From Lepeophtheirus salmonis (taxonomy: Eukaryota > Arthropoda > Copepoda > Siphonostomatoida > Caligidae): a stretch of DNA of 64,000 nucleotides. The notes beneath the pieces are model-generated. The model saw only the letters and a program-made list of their open reading frames with translations. It made no database searches and was not told the DNA's origin. Position 1 is the first letter of the stretch. Every line of letters starts with the position of its first letter. Location of the stretch: assembly GCF_016086655.4 (NCBI RefSeq), contig NC_052139.2, positions 25,858,002 through 25,922,001 on the forward strand, written 5' to 3'. The position numbers and the translations under genes are program-made. Below, in pieces: positions 1 through 10,852 of this stretch.

Positions 1-230
1 ACAAGTAGTGGGTTTACATTGAAAATGTCTTACGACATTAGATTTTTTATTGTTTCCCAGTTTCTCACCTCAATTTAGAAATTATGTTAAGCCTCTTTTG
101 CCAAAGCTAAATGCAAACAAATCTTCTGAGGCGGCATGGTGCTGTTTATTGAGCCCCATCCCAGAGTTGCAGCTTCTCTATGAAAGAGCTGTGGATTTCC
201 GATCCGTGCTATAGAAGAACTTGTATTATA

Positions 231-1502
231 CCGGGTGTCCCGAAAGTCTTGACCGGTACCTTCGATGGCTTTTTTCGAGATCTCACAGACTTTTTATGTA
301 GATGTTGCGTAAATAAAAGTTAAAGCCCGTATTCAGATTAACAAGTTTTGTTTCCATAACATTTCGAAATTCATAATTGTTTTTGACATGGAGGCTAAAA
401 GACATGAAGTAGCTGCTCTGCTTCGTGCAGGAATCAGCCACAAGGAGATCTCTGAGGCCACCAGCATGCCTGCCAGTACCATTGGCAGGATCAAGAGGAT
501 GTTGGACAAGGGGGAAGGCCTTGAAGACAAGCCTCGAAGTAGGACCTGTCTTAAAGGCCACCAACGCCACTAAGAAGAAGATCAGGGCCCAGATCAAGAT
601 ATACCCTCTTCTGAGCATCAGAACAATTGCCAAGAAGAGCAACATGGGTAAGACTACTGCTGCCAACATTATCAAGGTCATTGGGGGCAAGTCCTTGGTC
701 TGCACCACCCGTCCCATGTTGTCCATGGTCAATATGGAGGCCAGATACATCCGATGCAAGAAGATTTTGAACAACATGAAAAGCAATGGGGACAGAATTC
801 TCATTTTTTCCGATGAGAAAACTTTTACAGTGGATCCAGTCTTCAACCGCAAAAAGGATCGCTACATTAGCCTTAATGGTTATGTAGGATCGGAGAAATA
901 TGTGTCCATGACCAAGCACCCAGCCAGCCAGCATCATGATGCTTGGAGTTGTTGGCTCAGATGGTGAAGCCATCCATCCAGTCTTCTTCCGAGAGGGCTA
1001 CAGGTTCACCTCGGAGGACTACATCAAGGTGCTCAAGACCAAGGTGGTCCCATGGATAAGGAAGGAGTATCCTGGTAAGAGGTTGTGTTTCCAGCAGGAT
1101 GGGGCACCTGCACACACAGCCAAGAACACCCAGAAGTGGTTGAAGGAGAATGTGGAATTCTGACCTAAGGACTTCTGCCCCCTCCTCCCCCGACCTGAAC
1201 CCCTTGGATTTCAGCATCTGGGCGCACATTGAGAAGCAGGCTAGCCAAAAACGCCACAGCATTACCAAAGCTCTCAAGGCCAGTATCACCAAGGCCTGGG
1301 CCATGATGGACACCACCTACATCAAGAATACCTGCTCCACCTTCCGTCCCCGTGTTGGGGCTGTTATGGAAGCTAAAGGCCAAATTGTTAAAGCCATATT
1401 ATAGATTATAACCAAGCGAAGTTTTTTATCTCTACTTTTAGTCCTTGTAGATCTTAATGAAGTTGGAAGTTAGAAATCAGTCAGGACTTTCCGGACACTC
1501 GG
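231..1502 (+). mobile_element. Full-length Tc1/mariner (maT-like) transposon with TA target sites
   Basis: The left end reads CCGGGTGTCCCGAAAGTC and the right end, reversed, reads CCGAGTGTCCGGAAAGTC; about 23 bp are shared with three mismatches. Both ends abut TA (229-230 and 1503-1504), the usual target of this superfamily. The element is about 1.27 kb, the normal length for Tc1/mariner, and holds one transposase reading direction with short flanks of 157 and 98 bp. It is the only complete-length DNA transposon in the window. It moves by cut-and-paste when active, but this copy is broken (see the transposase entry). Its base composition is clearly richer in G+C than the surrounding DNA, as expected for a more recent arrival. 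Confidence 0.9.
388..1404 (+). pseudogene. Tc1/mariner transposase (D-D-D, maT-like), broken by frameshifts and a stop
   Basis: The ATG at 388 opens an N-terminal helix-turn-helix (residues about 5-45, motif HKEISEATSMPASTIGRI). The catalytic acidic residues are visible: first D in IFSDEKTFTVD (codon near 812), second D in QQDGAPAHTA (codon near 1098), third D in SPDLNPLDFSIW (codon near 1207). About 36 residues lie between the second and third D, which with D rather than E at the third place points to the maT group, not classic Tc1 (DD34E) or mariner (DD34D). Breaks: a frameshift near 541-552; a second near 922-936 where CAGC is repeated (4-bp slippage); TGA in place of a conserved Trp codon at 1161; a third frameshift just after it. 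The C-terminus (YIKNTCSTFRPRVGAVMEA) is complete and ends in TAG at 1402-1404. The three D residues survive, so inactivation looks recent. Several opposite-strand open frames here are shadows. Confidence 0.88.
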
Positions 1503-1504
1503 TA

Positions 1505-3680
1505 TATACACAGGGATACGTTCATTTTTCATAAGTAGAGTTGTAAAGAAACATACACTGCCGATATTTTATGTTAACAAAAACCCGATTTAGAGTCGCA
1601 AAAAATCGGATGGTAACCGGAAATTTTGGATGATTTACGCAGCAACATAAAAACAACATGAAAAAAATGGATTGAAATGAAGTCCTATTGAAAAATTAAA
1701 CTTTTCTCTATAGAAATGATTTGTTATAAATAGTACTTTCTAAATAGAACTAAATATTGAGACAGTTTAAGAAGAAAGACCTACAAAACATTGACGTTTT
1801 TCCAAAAAAGATTATCAAAATAATTTACCCTCTTTTTCTCAATGAATAAATCTAGCACTTGCCCTGATGGTTACCCTGGGCCAGTGATATCGCGTGATAA
1901 TATTTGGTCGAGGTAGTGGCGTAGCGAAACTTTTGTTTGTCTGCTAGGGACGTCAAGTAAACTCTAATATATATGTACTGAATGCCTAACTATAAAGTTT
2001 TTAGTGATTTTATACTTAATAACTTTGGTAGACATTTTTCTAACCCATAAAAAGTATTATTATGTGTTTCTTGCTAAGATTGTCTTAGTAAGCAAAAAAT
2101 GAGTAAAAAGTTAGGAAGATGTGATGATCCGCGTATAGCGCGCATTTTTGTTTATATTTCCAGTAAGGACAGATCAAATTTTTCTTCTCTTCTCTTCATG
2201 CTCCACATGATAGCATTAGAAAAAAAACCACTTACTTTATCTTTTTTATAGGGTAAAATCATTATTTAACATAAAATAATGATTATTTATGTTCTTTAAT
2301 ATTTTTTGATAAAGTAACAAACTTTTGTTTTCTTTCAAACTTTGAACGAGATGTGTAACTTCAAGATGATATTCTAGGAAAATAAAATTTTGCATATGTT
2401 ATTTCCTTAGTATATCCCAAATTTTCAAAACTAGCCGTAATCGTAATTCGAAAAACAGTTACAAAATGAACCGGCCTACTTTACAACCACTATAAATTCA
2501 CCCTTTTAACTGAATTAAGAAAGTAAACTCTGCGTAAAGAAAAAAAAGCTCTCAAAAAATGCGCCGTCATTGGTGATATAATAACACCCAATATCTTGTG
2601 CATTAAAAAGATTACTCTATGACCAAGTTTCTCCTCAAGCTAACAGGGGTGTTTAGCCCCAAACAGCATAAGATAAAGAAAATGAACACAAATCCGATGT
2701 CGATCCGAATTTCTACTCTGATTCCGACAAGGACTTAAACATACAACTACTCAGCAAGTCCTCATTCCGTTTTTCATAAGCAAACACATTTAATCTTCAA
2801 AAATAACAGAATAATGATAACAAATTTGGAAAATAAATTGAAACACTTTTAGGATTAGCAACCAGAAAAAATATTGCACATCTTAAGTTTATAATTATCT
2901 ACAACTCTAGGCATAAGTAAAAATGTCTCCGATACTTATTCTCTAGTCAACAAACTATGAGTCCCACAAGGAGTTTCACTTATGACGACTCTCCATCAAA
3001 TCCTTAATGTTACTCACAGCTATTCCAGATCGCACTCACTTGTGGTTATACTTTATACCTACATGTGTTCTCTTCAATAATTGAAGAAAAATGATAACAG
3101 CTCAGGATAATAAAAACATTAATTTGGTTGTCACTTACTACTAGGAATGGGTTCGTTTAAGGATTATTATTTCAATACTCAGTTTCTATTCATAAGATAT
3201 ACGACAGAAAAAAAAAAAATAAATAAAGAACAAATGATGAAACTTTATAAGATATAATTATAGTTGGGGTTGATGGAATTGTGTTTTGTCCAAGCGCGCC
3301 AGCAAATACAACTTCAACTATCTGGTTCATCTGTTTCCTTTCGGACATAAACAAACCTTTATTCATAAATCATACTTGATGGCCGACTGGTAATTTCGAA
3401 CATACTTATAAGATATCTCAATTATGATTTTTTAACATTACAACTTATCTGAAAATTTACTGCATATAGAAGCTTTCCTTCACCAAAATATAGCTTTGCT
3501 TGGTAATATTTCATCAAAATTATATTATCTAGAAAATGTTTTCATGTTAGTTATGATTTATTGTATGATACAAATAGTATTAAATATTAATTGTCATAAT
3601 ATAAAACTTTGGTATGTAAGTATAGAGAAGCACAATTAAGATTATTTGATGACGCAAATAAAATATGTGATGTATATATT
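1505..3680. other. AT-rich intergenic stretch without a recognised gene
   Basis: No open frame with recognisable coding content on either strand. It contains one diverged copy of a dispersed repeat (2640-2750, listed separately) and, near 2430-2460, the sequence ACTAGCCGTAATCG, which recurs in similar form near 6610. The remainder is AT-rich with homopolymer runs. Confidence 0.5.
2640..2755 (-). repeat. Dispersed repeat R3, copy 1 (reverse)
   Basis: The minus strand reads GTCCTTGTCGGAATCAGAGT followed by AGAAATTCGGATCGACATCG. The same word order (GTCCTTGT-GGAcTCaGAGTAGAAtTgaGGATC) is found near 25.2 kb on the minus strand and at 47.6 kb on the plus strand. No conserved open frame and no clean termini were found, so the element class is unknown. 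Confidence 0.6.
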
Positions 3681-3682
3681 AA

Positions 3683-4135
3683 TGGAGAATAGTAACAACA
3701 GCAAAGAATAATCAAAATAGTCTAAATGACTTAGTATCAAAGGGTGTTAACGCAAATATAAAGTCATGTGGATTCAATATATATCGAAGAGTCAAAGTTG
3801 TAGGAGATCGTAGAACAAGAGCTAAGAAAGATTGTCTTAGACAGTGTGTCTTCCAATTTCCTCATAAGAATAGGAAAGTTTGCCTTCCAAAGAGCGTCGA
3901 ATGCACAAGATGTGGCAAGAGAGGCCACTATGCAAGAGTATGCCGGTGTCTAAAAGAAAACTCTATTTCCATCCTCAACTCTATTCAAAAATTTGAACTG
4001 AATAAATTACCCATCGCTGTATTGAATGTCCATGGGAATTACTTCAAAAATATAACAGCTACATACGACAGTGATGCAATTGTATCTGTCGCTGGATCAA
4101 GAGTTCAAAGTAAATATCGACTCCAACCCAATTAA
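3683..4135 (+). pseudogene. LTR-retroelement gag-protease fragment (CCHC zinc knuckle)
   Basis: A single 150-codon open frame without an internal ATG start, bounded by stops at 3680 and 4133, so it is a fragment rather than a gene. At 3902-3943 it encodes a perfect C-x2-C-x4-H-x4-C zinc knuckle (CTRCGKRGHYARVC), the nucleic-acid-binding motif of retroelement Gag proteins. About 45 residues later the pattern ATYDSDAIVSVAGSRV resembles the active-site loop of a retropepsin, where D-S/T-G is normal; here the Gly is Asp, so the protease would be inactive. Basic residues (GDRRTRAKK) precede the knuckle, as in a nucleocapsid. No reverse transcriptase or LTR was found next to it. The order knuckle-then-protease suggests a Gypsy-like or related LTR element; the family cannot be fixed from this piece. 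Confidence 0.72.
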
Positions 4136-4469
4136 TAGCGTATCGTTTAGAATAAATATATCTTCAACTTAAGTTATTTATTTATTTACACACATAAAAA
4201 AGGGATTGTTATATATATTATTAATATATAACTTCCTTAAATATAACTTTATAAATGTATATTATATTCTGTAAATTTATGCAAGACAAAATATATTGTT
4301 AGTTAGAGAACATCAAACCCATCATTACAGGAAGTGTACTTATAACTTCTTAGTGACCACCAAAGTATGAATAGATAACTTTGGCACGAAATCTAAAGAA
4401 TAGAAATGAGGCAATAAAGTAACCAATTATTTAAAAAATATTGTTAGTATTTACGCGTTGACAATTAAA

Positions 4470-4925
4470 TGATAACAAAACATTCATTCCATTTGGTGAT
4501 CAATAATTCCCTCAATTTCTAAGCACTTAGTTTGGACCTCCTTTTCGTATTGATGATATTCGTCATACTAACGACTCTCTCGGCATCACAATTGATAATT
4601 GGAGTATTTTTGTCTACAAGGTTTTACCTAGCTGAGAGTTCATTTAGTTTTGTGTAGCCAGGATTCTTTTGAAGCACTTCTTTTAACTTGGTCTTGAATG
4701 GCTCTTCCTTCAAATCTTGAGTCAGATTTTCTACTATGGTTAGATTACTATGGTAGATGGCTATTTTTCCTGTATAAATACGGCTTCTTCTGTTAAGGAA
4801 TCATTATTAATTACTTCTTGTGCTCTTCTGGTTGCTGCCAAATCTTCATCGAGGCTGTTTAAATATTCTCTGATGACGTCAAAGTAACGGTAGTAGTACT
4901 CCACTGCTTTTAACCAAGTTCCTTA
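4470..4925 (-). pseudogene. hAT-superfamily transposase C-terminal remnant
   Basis: Minus-strand translation, split over three frames, gives VIREYLNSLDEDLAATRR near 4890-4830, then KIAIYHSNLTIVENLTQDL, then LKEVLQKNPGYTKLNELSAR, ending in CDAERVVSMTNIINTKRR near 4585-4530. The last block has the layout of the hAT C-terminal dimerisation region (a conserved acidic-Arg start, an Ile/Lys/Arg-rich middle, then a Leu-rich tail). Several stops and frame changes interrupt it. hAT elements carry a DDE/RNase-H-fold transposase and make 8-bp target duplications; neither an N-terminal zinc finger nor terminal repeats were seen here, so this is a 3' fragment. Certainty is moderate because it rests on motif pattern alone. 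Confidence 0.55.
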
Positions 4926-4929
4926 TCTT

Positions 4930-6310
4930 GTTATAATTGGTCATGGAGGAGGGGAATTTCGTACAAAGCAGTAAATACTCTCTTTGGGATGCTACAGAAC
5001 ATTTAAAGGGATGTTACACGACACAAATAACTTTGCTACGCCCAAATTGAATAATAAACCGTTGAATTCTCCTACATCTCCTTGAATCTTGTGTTTATTG
5101 AAGACTTTTTAGTTGTTGGTATGATGGGAGATTATGGAGTGGTGGATTACTTGCCCTAAAGTACAAAATGGGCACGAGGAACCGCAAAAACGTCAAGATA
5201 TACTTTTATTTTTCATATCATAATTCCACACATCAGTACCTCAGTTCTTAGAAACCCATGAAAAAAGGCACGTTTTCTTCGTCATGATGACGATGTACGT
5301 GAGAAAGCAGTAAGGGGAAGTTGCTTTGATGATGATTCGTAAAATACTGAGGAAAATTTGTTTAGAAGATGCAAGCGTACCAACGTTTTTTATTCCTTTT
5401 TTTATATAATCTCTTTCAACCAATCAAATTATTTCTTTTTCAACGATTCCAAGAACCCTAATTATAGTATACATAATAAATGATTTTAGAGCCAAATAAA
5501 ACAACTTAGATCTTCAACGTATATTTATAAATTAATGGTTTTTTTAATTATAATAATTATTGAGGAAGATTGAGTAAGGTACTCTGACCCGGGGGTAAAT
5601 TAATAACATTTCTCGATACAGAGATCTGTGTTGAAATGTCTGAAACTGTTTATATCCTTCTTTTTCCAAATAAACCTGCCTTAATAAATGCTTTAGACAG
5701 AAAATCCGTTTCCTTTAGTGTCATTCAAACTTGTAATGGTGGATTCTTTTCTTTATTTGCTCAACTTTTTCAAGACGAAATATGGTTTCTTCTTTGTCTT
5801 GTTTCAACACTACGGCTTGAGTAAACTCTCGACTCAAAGTTAAAGGAGTGATGGACATAATAAAATACCGAATTGGGAAGCTTTAATGTTAAGTTCTTCG
5901 TTAATACGAGTGGAGACGAATTTTTTCTTGTAATGAGGTTGGAAGCGTCCGCAACAACTACCTTGAGGACTACATTGGTGGTAGAAGGAAGGATTTGACA
6001 TCATAGTCCACCCAATAGCATTGTAAATCTTGGAAAAACCTCTGGACGTGGACATAATATATCTAGGAATCTTTTGCAAATCCTTTGATCCCATAATAGT
6101 TGACACATAATTGAGTTTAACACAGATGTCAAAAAATGATGGGACTCCGTACCGAGGGGATCATAAAATGCGTTACTTCTCCCACAATAGTTTCTTTGAT
6201 ACGGCCAAAATGATCGAAAATAAAGGCTCTCTGTCCTTCATCTTCAGATTGCAGAGTTCGCAGGAGCAACTGCATGTGCGACTCCAACGCAGATTTGACT
6301 GATACGATTA
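4930..6310. other. Stretch with three weak open frames of unknown origin
   Basis: Three open frames of 60-88 codons occur (minus 5241-5423, plus 5636-5824, minus 5840-6106), and the minus strand also reads ESHMQLLLRTLQSEDEGQ and AFIFDHFGRIKETIVGEV near 6290-6180. These could be further remains of the mobile element at 4.5-4.9 kb or of another retroelement. I recognise no domain in any of them, and none has a plausible gene context, so they are not called as genes. Confidence 0.25.
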
Positions 6311-7705
6311 AAAATCTAAGCTGCCATTTTGACTTTTCGTATTCTTCTTTTTTTTAAGAAGCAACTTCAATTTTGCCCACGAATATTATTTATTTATTCA
6401 ATAAAAAATTTGTGAATATAAATTTATCATTAATGTGTATCATAAAAAATAAATTTCAAATAAGGATTTATACTGTATTTTGATCTTAATTGAGGAAATC
6501 CAAATCTTTCATCGTTTTAAATTTAGAACTAGAGATATCACCTAAAGTTCAAATCATACGAAAATGAATGTTGTATTGTTTATTTTCTTACAGATGAGAG
6601 CTTATATAAACTAGCCGTAGTCGAAATCGAAAAAAGTTTTTTTAGCATCTTATATGTCTTGTGAAGCGACGTTGGTGTTTTTAAACTTGTTTTGTGTCTT
6701 TGTCAATTAATCTCTTAGTCTAATATATATCTAACTTTGAAGTAGTTGGAGGGGGGTCCATTTGCTTCATAAATCAGTGACAGTGGTTTTCAACCTGCTT
6801 GGAGGCCCTGTCATTGCATAAAACAAGTTTTGACCCTTATGTTAGTAAATGACGGGAAAATTCACCCAATGGAAATTTACTCCAGGTCAATTTTCCTAAA
6901 ACTTTATTGTTCTTTTGTGTTTTTTTAACGTCTTTATGCAATTTCTGAAGTACATTAACATACATATTTATACTTTCATTATAAAACCTTAAGTAATTTT
7001 AAATTAACTCTATACCCATTCATATAGAGTATATACTTATTCATATTTCATATTTATACATGCAAGGAAGGCCTTTATATTAAAAAAAAAATGATATGAT
7101 TGTCATGATATGTTATTATGATAGACATTTTGGTGAAAACTTATTTTTTAAGCAATACGTTTTGTAAATAGCTTTTTTTATAAGTCAATTTTTGATGACT
7201 TTTTTTTATTATGAATAACGTCTGTTCCTTGACTTTTTATGACTTAAACCTATTTTATGGCTTTTAGTACTAAAAAATTCCCGTACAATGCGGATTTCAC
7301 ATGAGACGGATTGTTCTTGTTCCCAAAAAACCGCGGTAAGTGAGGATCTCCTGTATTTAGTATTGTACATATTTAATAGATATACGCCACTTGCACCCAT
7401 TATATTTTATTATATCAACTCCAGAAGCCTTTATCGTCCAGACATTGTTTTGATTATAAATCCTTTTATACGCCAGAAAAATATATCAATTTACTCTGCG
7501 TCATGATTAGTTGATTTGAGAAAGTCTCTTTATAACACCTTGTAAGGAGTGAGACAATGGATATATACATACTCCTGACAAACAAACAGTTTTATGACTT
7601 CAATGCAGAAAGAAAATCCGTCCTTATCAATCATTTTTAAGGTTCAATTTATTTCTTAGGACAATTATACGTGACTCGTCAGCACGAAAGCGAGCTAGAC
7701 TATTT
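6311..7705. other. AT-rich stretch, no gene; possible hAT-type end at 6780
   Basis: No coding content recognised. At 6780-6797 the sequence CAGTGGTTTTCAACCTGC looks like the outer end of a hAT-type non-autonomous element, but no partner end was located. A second ACTAGCCGTAGTCG motif near 6610 matches the one near 2430. Confidence 0.3.
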
Positions 7706-7708
7706 AAA

Positions 7709-8215
7709 AAGTGGTCTGAAAAGTTACCAATCTCAACGTGAAGATGATGGCACTCGCAAATAAAAGTTTGTCACATCCATCTAGCATCTGTTGATAGTTA
7801 GTCAACAAAGTTTCACCCATTTTGGACCCGTAGTTTATATGTAAATGTCGTTTGAGTAAGTTGATGTGAGTGTTTTTGTGTAAATGGACAAAATCAAGAA
7901 TTGAGCTGTTATCTTAAAATGTTTGTTTTTGAAAGTGTAACCCTTAAATAGATTAAAAGAATAGAAAACATATAAAGGGTTTTTGTGTATAAATTTGAGG
8001 CGTCAAAGTGAATCCAACTCAGAGTAATTGATCCAAAAACAAAAAGTATCTAGTGAACAATTATTTTGGAGAGAAAAACGACGTGTATGGTTTAAAGAGA
8101 TGGGAGCATCGATGGAAGATGTTTTTAAAGTTACAAAGCGACTATGTTGAAAAATAAACATTCAGAAAATATGTCTTGTATTTTTGTTCGGTTGGAATAC
8201 ATTTCCTGGTGTGAG
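7709..8215 (+). mobile_element. Short mariner deletion derivative (both ends, no middle)
   Basis: The left flank GTGGTCTGAAAAGTTACCAA (7718-) and the sequence that follows match, with few differences, the end of the mariner at 46331 read in reverse (GTGTTCTGAAAAGTTTCCGA), including the shared stretch TTTGGACCCGTAGTT. The ATG near 7884 begins MDKIK, then a stop, and the first residues AVI are mariner-like. The frame then jumps to RWEHRWKMFLKLQSDYVEK and a stop near 8153, which is a mariner C-terminus. The whole catalytic core is missing. The 3' terminal repeat is diverged (a GGTTGGAA block near 8180). An element of about 0.5 kb like this could only be moved in trans. Boundaries are approximate. 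Confidence 0.7.
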
Positions 8216-8219
8216 AGCC

Positions 8220-10560
8220 AAATAGTCCTAACTCAAAAACTTACTTTACAGAGATAAGTTTAGGAACTCATTACTTTCATTATGAATAATGGTGTTTTTC
8301 AATTTTTACAAGAAAAAGTATCTGAGAAATTTATTTCAACAATTTCAATCTTTCTGTTTTGTTAGTAGTTAAATAATATATTAGAATTTTAGAATGAAAA
8401 GTTGCCAATCACACTAATAAATGTATTTTTTGTGTTATGACAATTTGTCTGTCAATCCTCCATTTTTATTTGTCCAAGAATTATTATCAATTTATATAAT
8501 CAAATTATTCTAATTAAACATTTGGGTGTGCAACAAATTGGGTTCTAGGAAAAATGCCCTGTGGAAAATTGCGAGTGGAAGATTGGCCCGGAGAAAATTG
8601 CCGTATTTTGTTCAAACTTTATGATGAATAATAAGACAATATAAATTCGTTTAATATTATTTTTGACAAATATCTCAATAAATTTGTTTGTTCCATCCCC
8701 CAAAAGAGTACCTTCAAGTGTGAGTAATATTATTTCAATACAATTTCCTTACTATTTCTACTAAGAAATGGATAAAGAGGTTTTGTAAGGAGGGGGATAA
8801 TTAACTTAGGGTCTCTTAAAGTATGGTTGAATACCCTCCGTATTCAGATTGCCCGAAAGGTAGTTAGAAGGGTTCTTTGTATGTTTTTTTTTTGCAATGG
8901 TGGTGGTTTTTAAGGATCCAAGGATACCCTCAAGTACCATCCTCCACCTATGCAAAATTCTTGTCTACCCATACATTTTAAAAGTTTTTTATAATTTATT
9001 ATCATCATATAAAATACCATGATATGAGGGGAATAACTCTAAGCATTGAGTTATGTGAAATCCGCGGTGTTTGTTGCCACTTTATGTGAGGATCTCCTGT
9101 AATTGACTCTAGCATGTCTATGAAATATTGAGCCATAAAAAAACATTATTAAGTAAAACTAGAACTTATTTCATAATCATCCAACAAAATAATGTCATAG
9201 ATAATTATATAATTATTTATAAGTTATCCATAAAAATGTTTAGAGGACAACTATTAAGAAAAATTATAACGAAATTAAAGAAAGTATAATATACAAATTT
9301 CAACATTTTACACTATTGCATTATTTTCAGTTGCTCCCTGCTTTCATTTGGTAGATACGTTGCCTTTCTAATTCTGTATGCATATTTAATCATTATTCCA
9401 CTCCTAACAAATCTCTCCATAATTGTTAATTATATATTGACCGTCTTCTCCATTCCTCGATGTATTACCTTTTTATTAGAGATTAGGAATTTCCGTCAAT
9501 TCCCATGCCAACTTTAAAAACGGTTCCTATTCCTTATTAATGACACATTAACGAATAATAAAATGATTTACTTTTCTTAAAGTTTAACTTTTTATTAATT
9601 AGGACATATCAATCATAATTATAACGATAATTAGTGATAAATCGTTTGAATACATATCAATCATAATTAAGATTAGAATTAGTGATAAATAGTTTGAAAT
9701 TAAAATAATTTAAAAAGTTAGTTCCTCTCATTGCTACGAAGTCTATTTATTCATGTTTGGCTCATATATATATATATATATTGTTCAAACTATGTACTCA
9801 ATAAACTTTAATTTCAATTGATGTACCTGAGTTTTGTTATACAGTTCTTTTATTATTGAACTATTTAAAATAGAAGAAAAAATAATTTTGTCTGGGGCTC
9901 TTACAAGTAGGAGCCCCTAATCTTACACATAACTTAGTATATACTATGATCCTCAATTCTTTCCACTGGTTCACCATTTGAAATAGTAAAAATAAAATTC
10001 ATTTTTTTCTTAATAATTATAATTATATGAGCATAATTAAGTAAACACATGTATCCGTGGAAACGCATTATTGACCCAATTTCAAAAACTGACACTTTAA
10101 AAAAGGACCAATTTCGATACATCTGTACACTTGGGTCTCCCGTTAATCAATTTTTTTTGAGCTATGTAAACACAAAAGATCTCAAAATTTGAAAAAAATA
10201 GAAAAAAAAAATAGTGAATATTTTGGAGGGCTCTATCGGTCTTCAAAGTTTTGGAAAAAATTACGTCTTCACAGATTTAAACCGTTTGTCTAAAGTAATA
10301 CAAAAAGGAATTTTGAGAGTTATTTTATTATTAAAATCAATTATCAAGAATATAGAAAAATGGTAAATACAAATTAGAGATTATAATCCATGATAAAAAC
10401 TTAAAAGTAAAAATTTAGTAAAATAGTTATTTTTTTTATTAATAAATTGTTCTTTTTATTTTTTGTTATTAAAGAAAATAAAGATATAATTTATTATATC
10501 TTTATGTATCAAATACACAACGAATTGATTTGCAGACAACGCCACATTCTTAGAAATTTC
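8220..10560. other. AT-rich stretch without a gene; includes a (TA)n run
   Basis: No coding sequence recognised. Notable items: a run of alternating AT near 9764-9781; a GAAAATTGC-rich stretch at 8555-8615; and two almost identical phrases at 9607-9650 and 9655-9705 (CATATCAATCATAATT followed by ATTAGTGATAAAT), a local tandem duplication of about 47 bp. Confidence 0.45.
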
Positions 10561-10562
10561 GA

Positions 10563-10800
10563 AATTTACTGGTTTTGACCTGCAAATTCCCTCAAGATTA
10601 AACGTGTTTATGAACATTCTCACAATATTTTCCATCATTGCTAGATTAATTTTGATGCATTGAAAGCACAGTACATGTTACGAGAGTTACTGTTTCTACC
10701 TACAAATTTTATCCAGATTTTTTTAGAGGATTTCATGACTTTACTCATGATAGTTTTCATAATTGCTAGAGTAGTGTTTATGCTATGAAAGTATAGTTTT
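10563..10800. repeat. Degenerate tandem duplication, unit about 115-120 bp
   Basis: Two successive units share the order: ACCTrCAAATT, a CATnATTGCTAGA block, then TTGATGCATTGAAAGCA in the first and TTTATGCTATGAAAGTA in the second, then an ACAG/TACAG block. They lie directly upstream of the repetitive pseudogene starting at 10853 and may belong to its flank. Confidence 0.5.
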
Positions 10801-10852
10801 ACAGCTTAGCAAGTGAATTTTGTGGTCTTATAAGTAATGAGTTTGAGGCGTA

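Noticed and set aside
283..1383. Long open frames on the minus strand (283-852, 551-973, 957-1316, 1165-1383)
   Set aside because: They are the antisense of a clear plus-strand transposase and are kept open by its G+C-rich codons.
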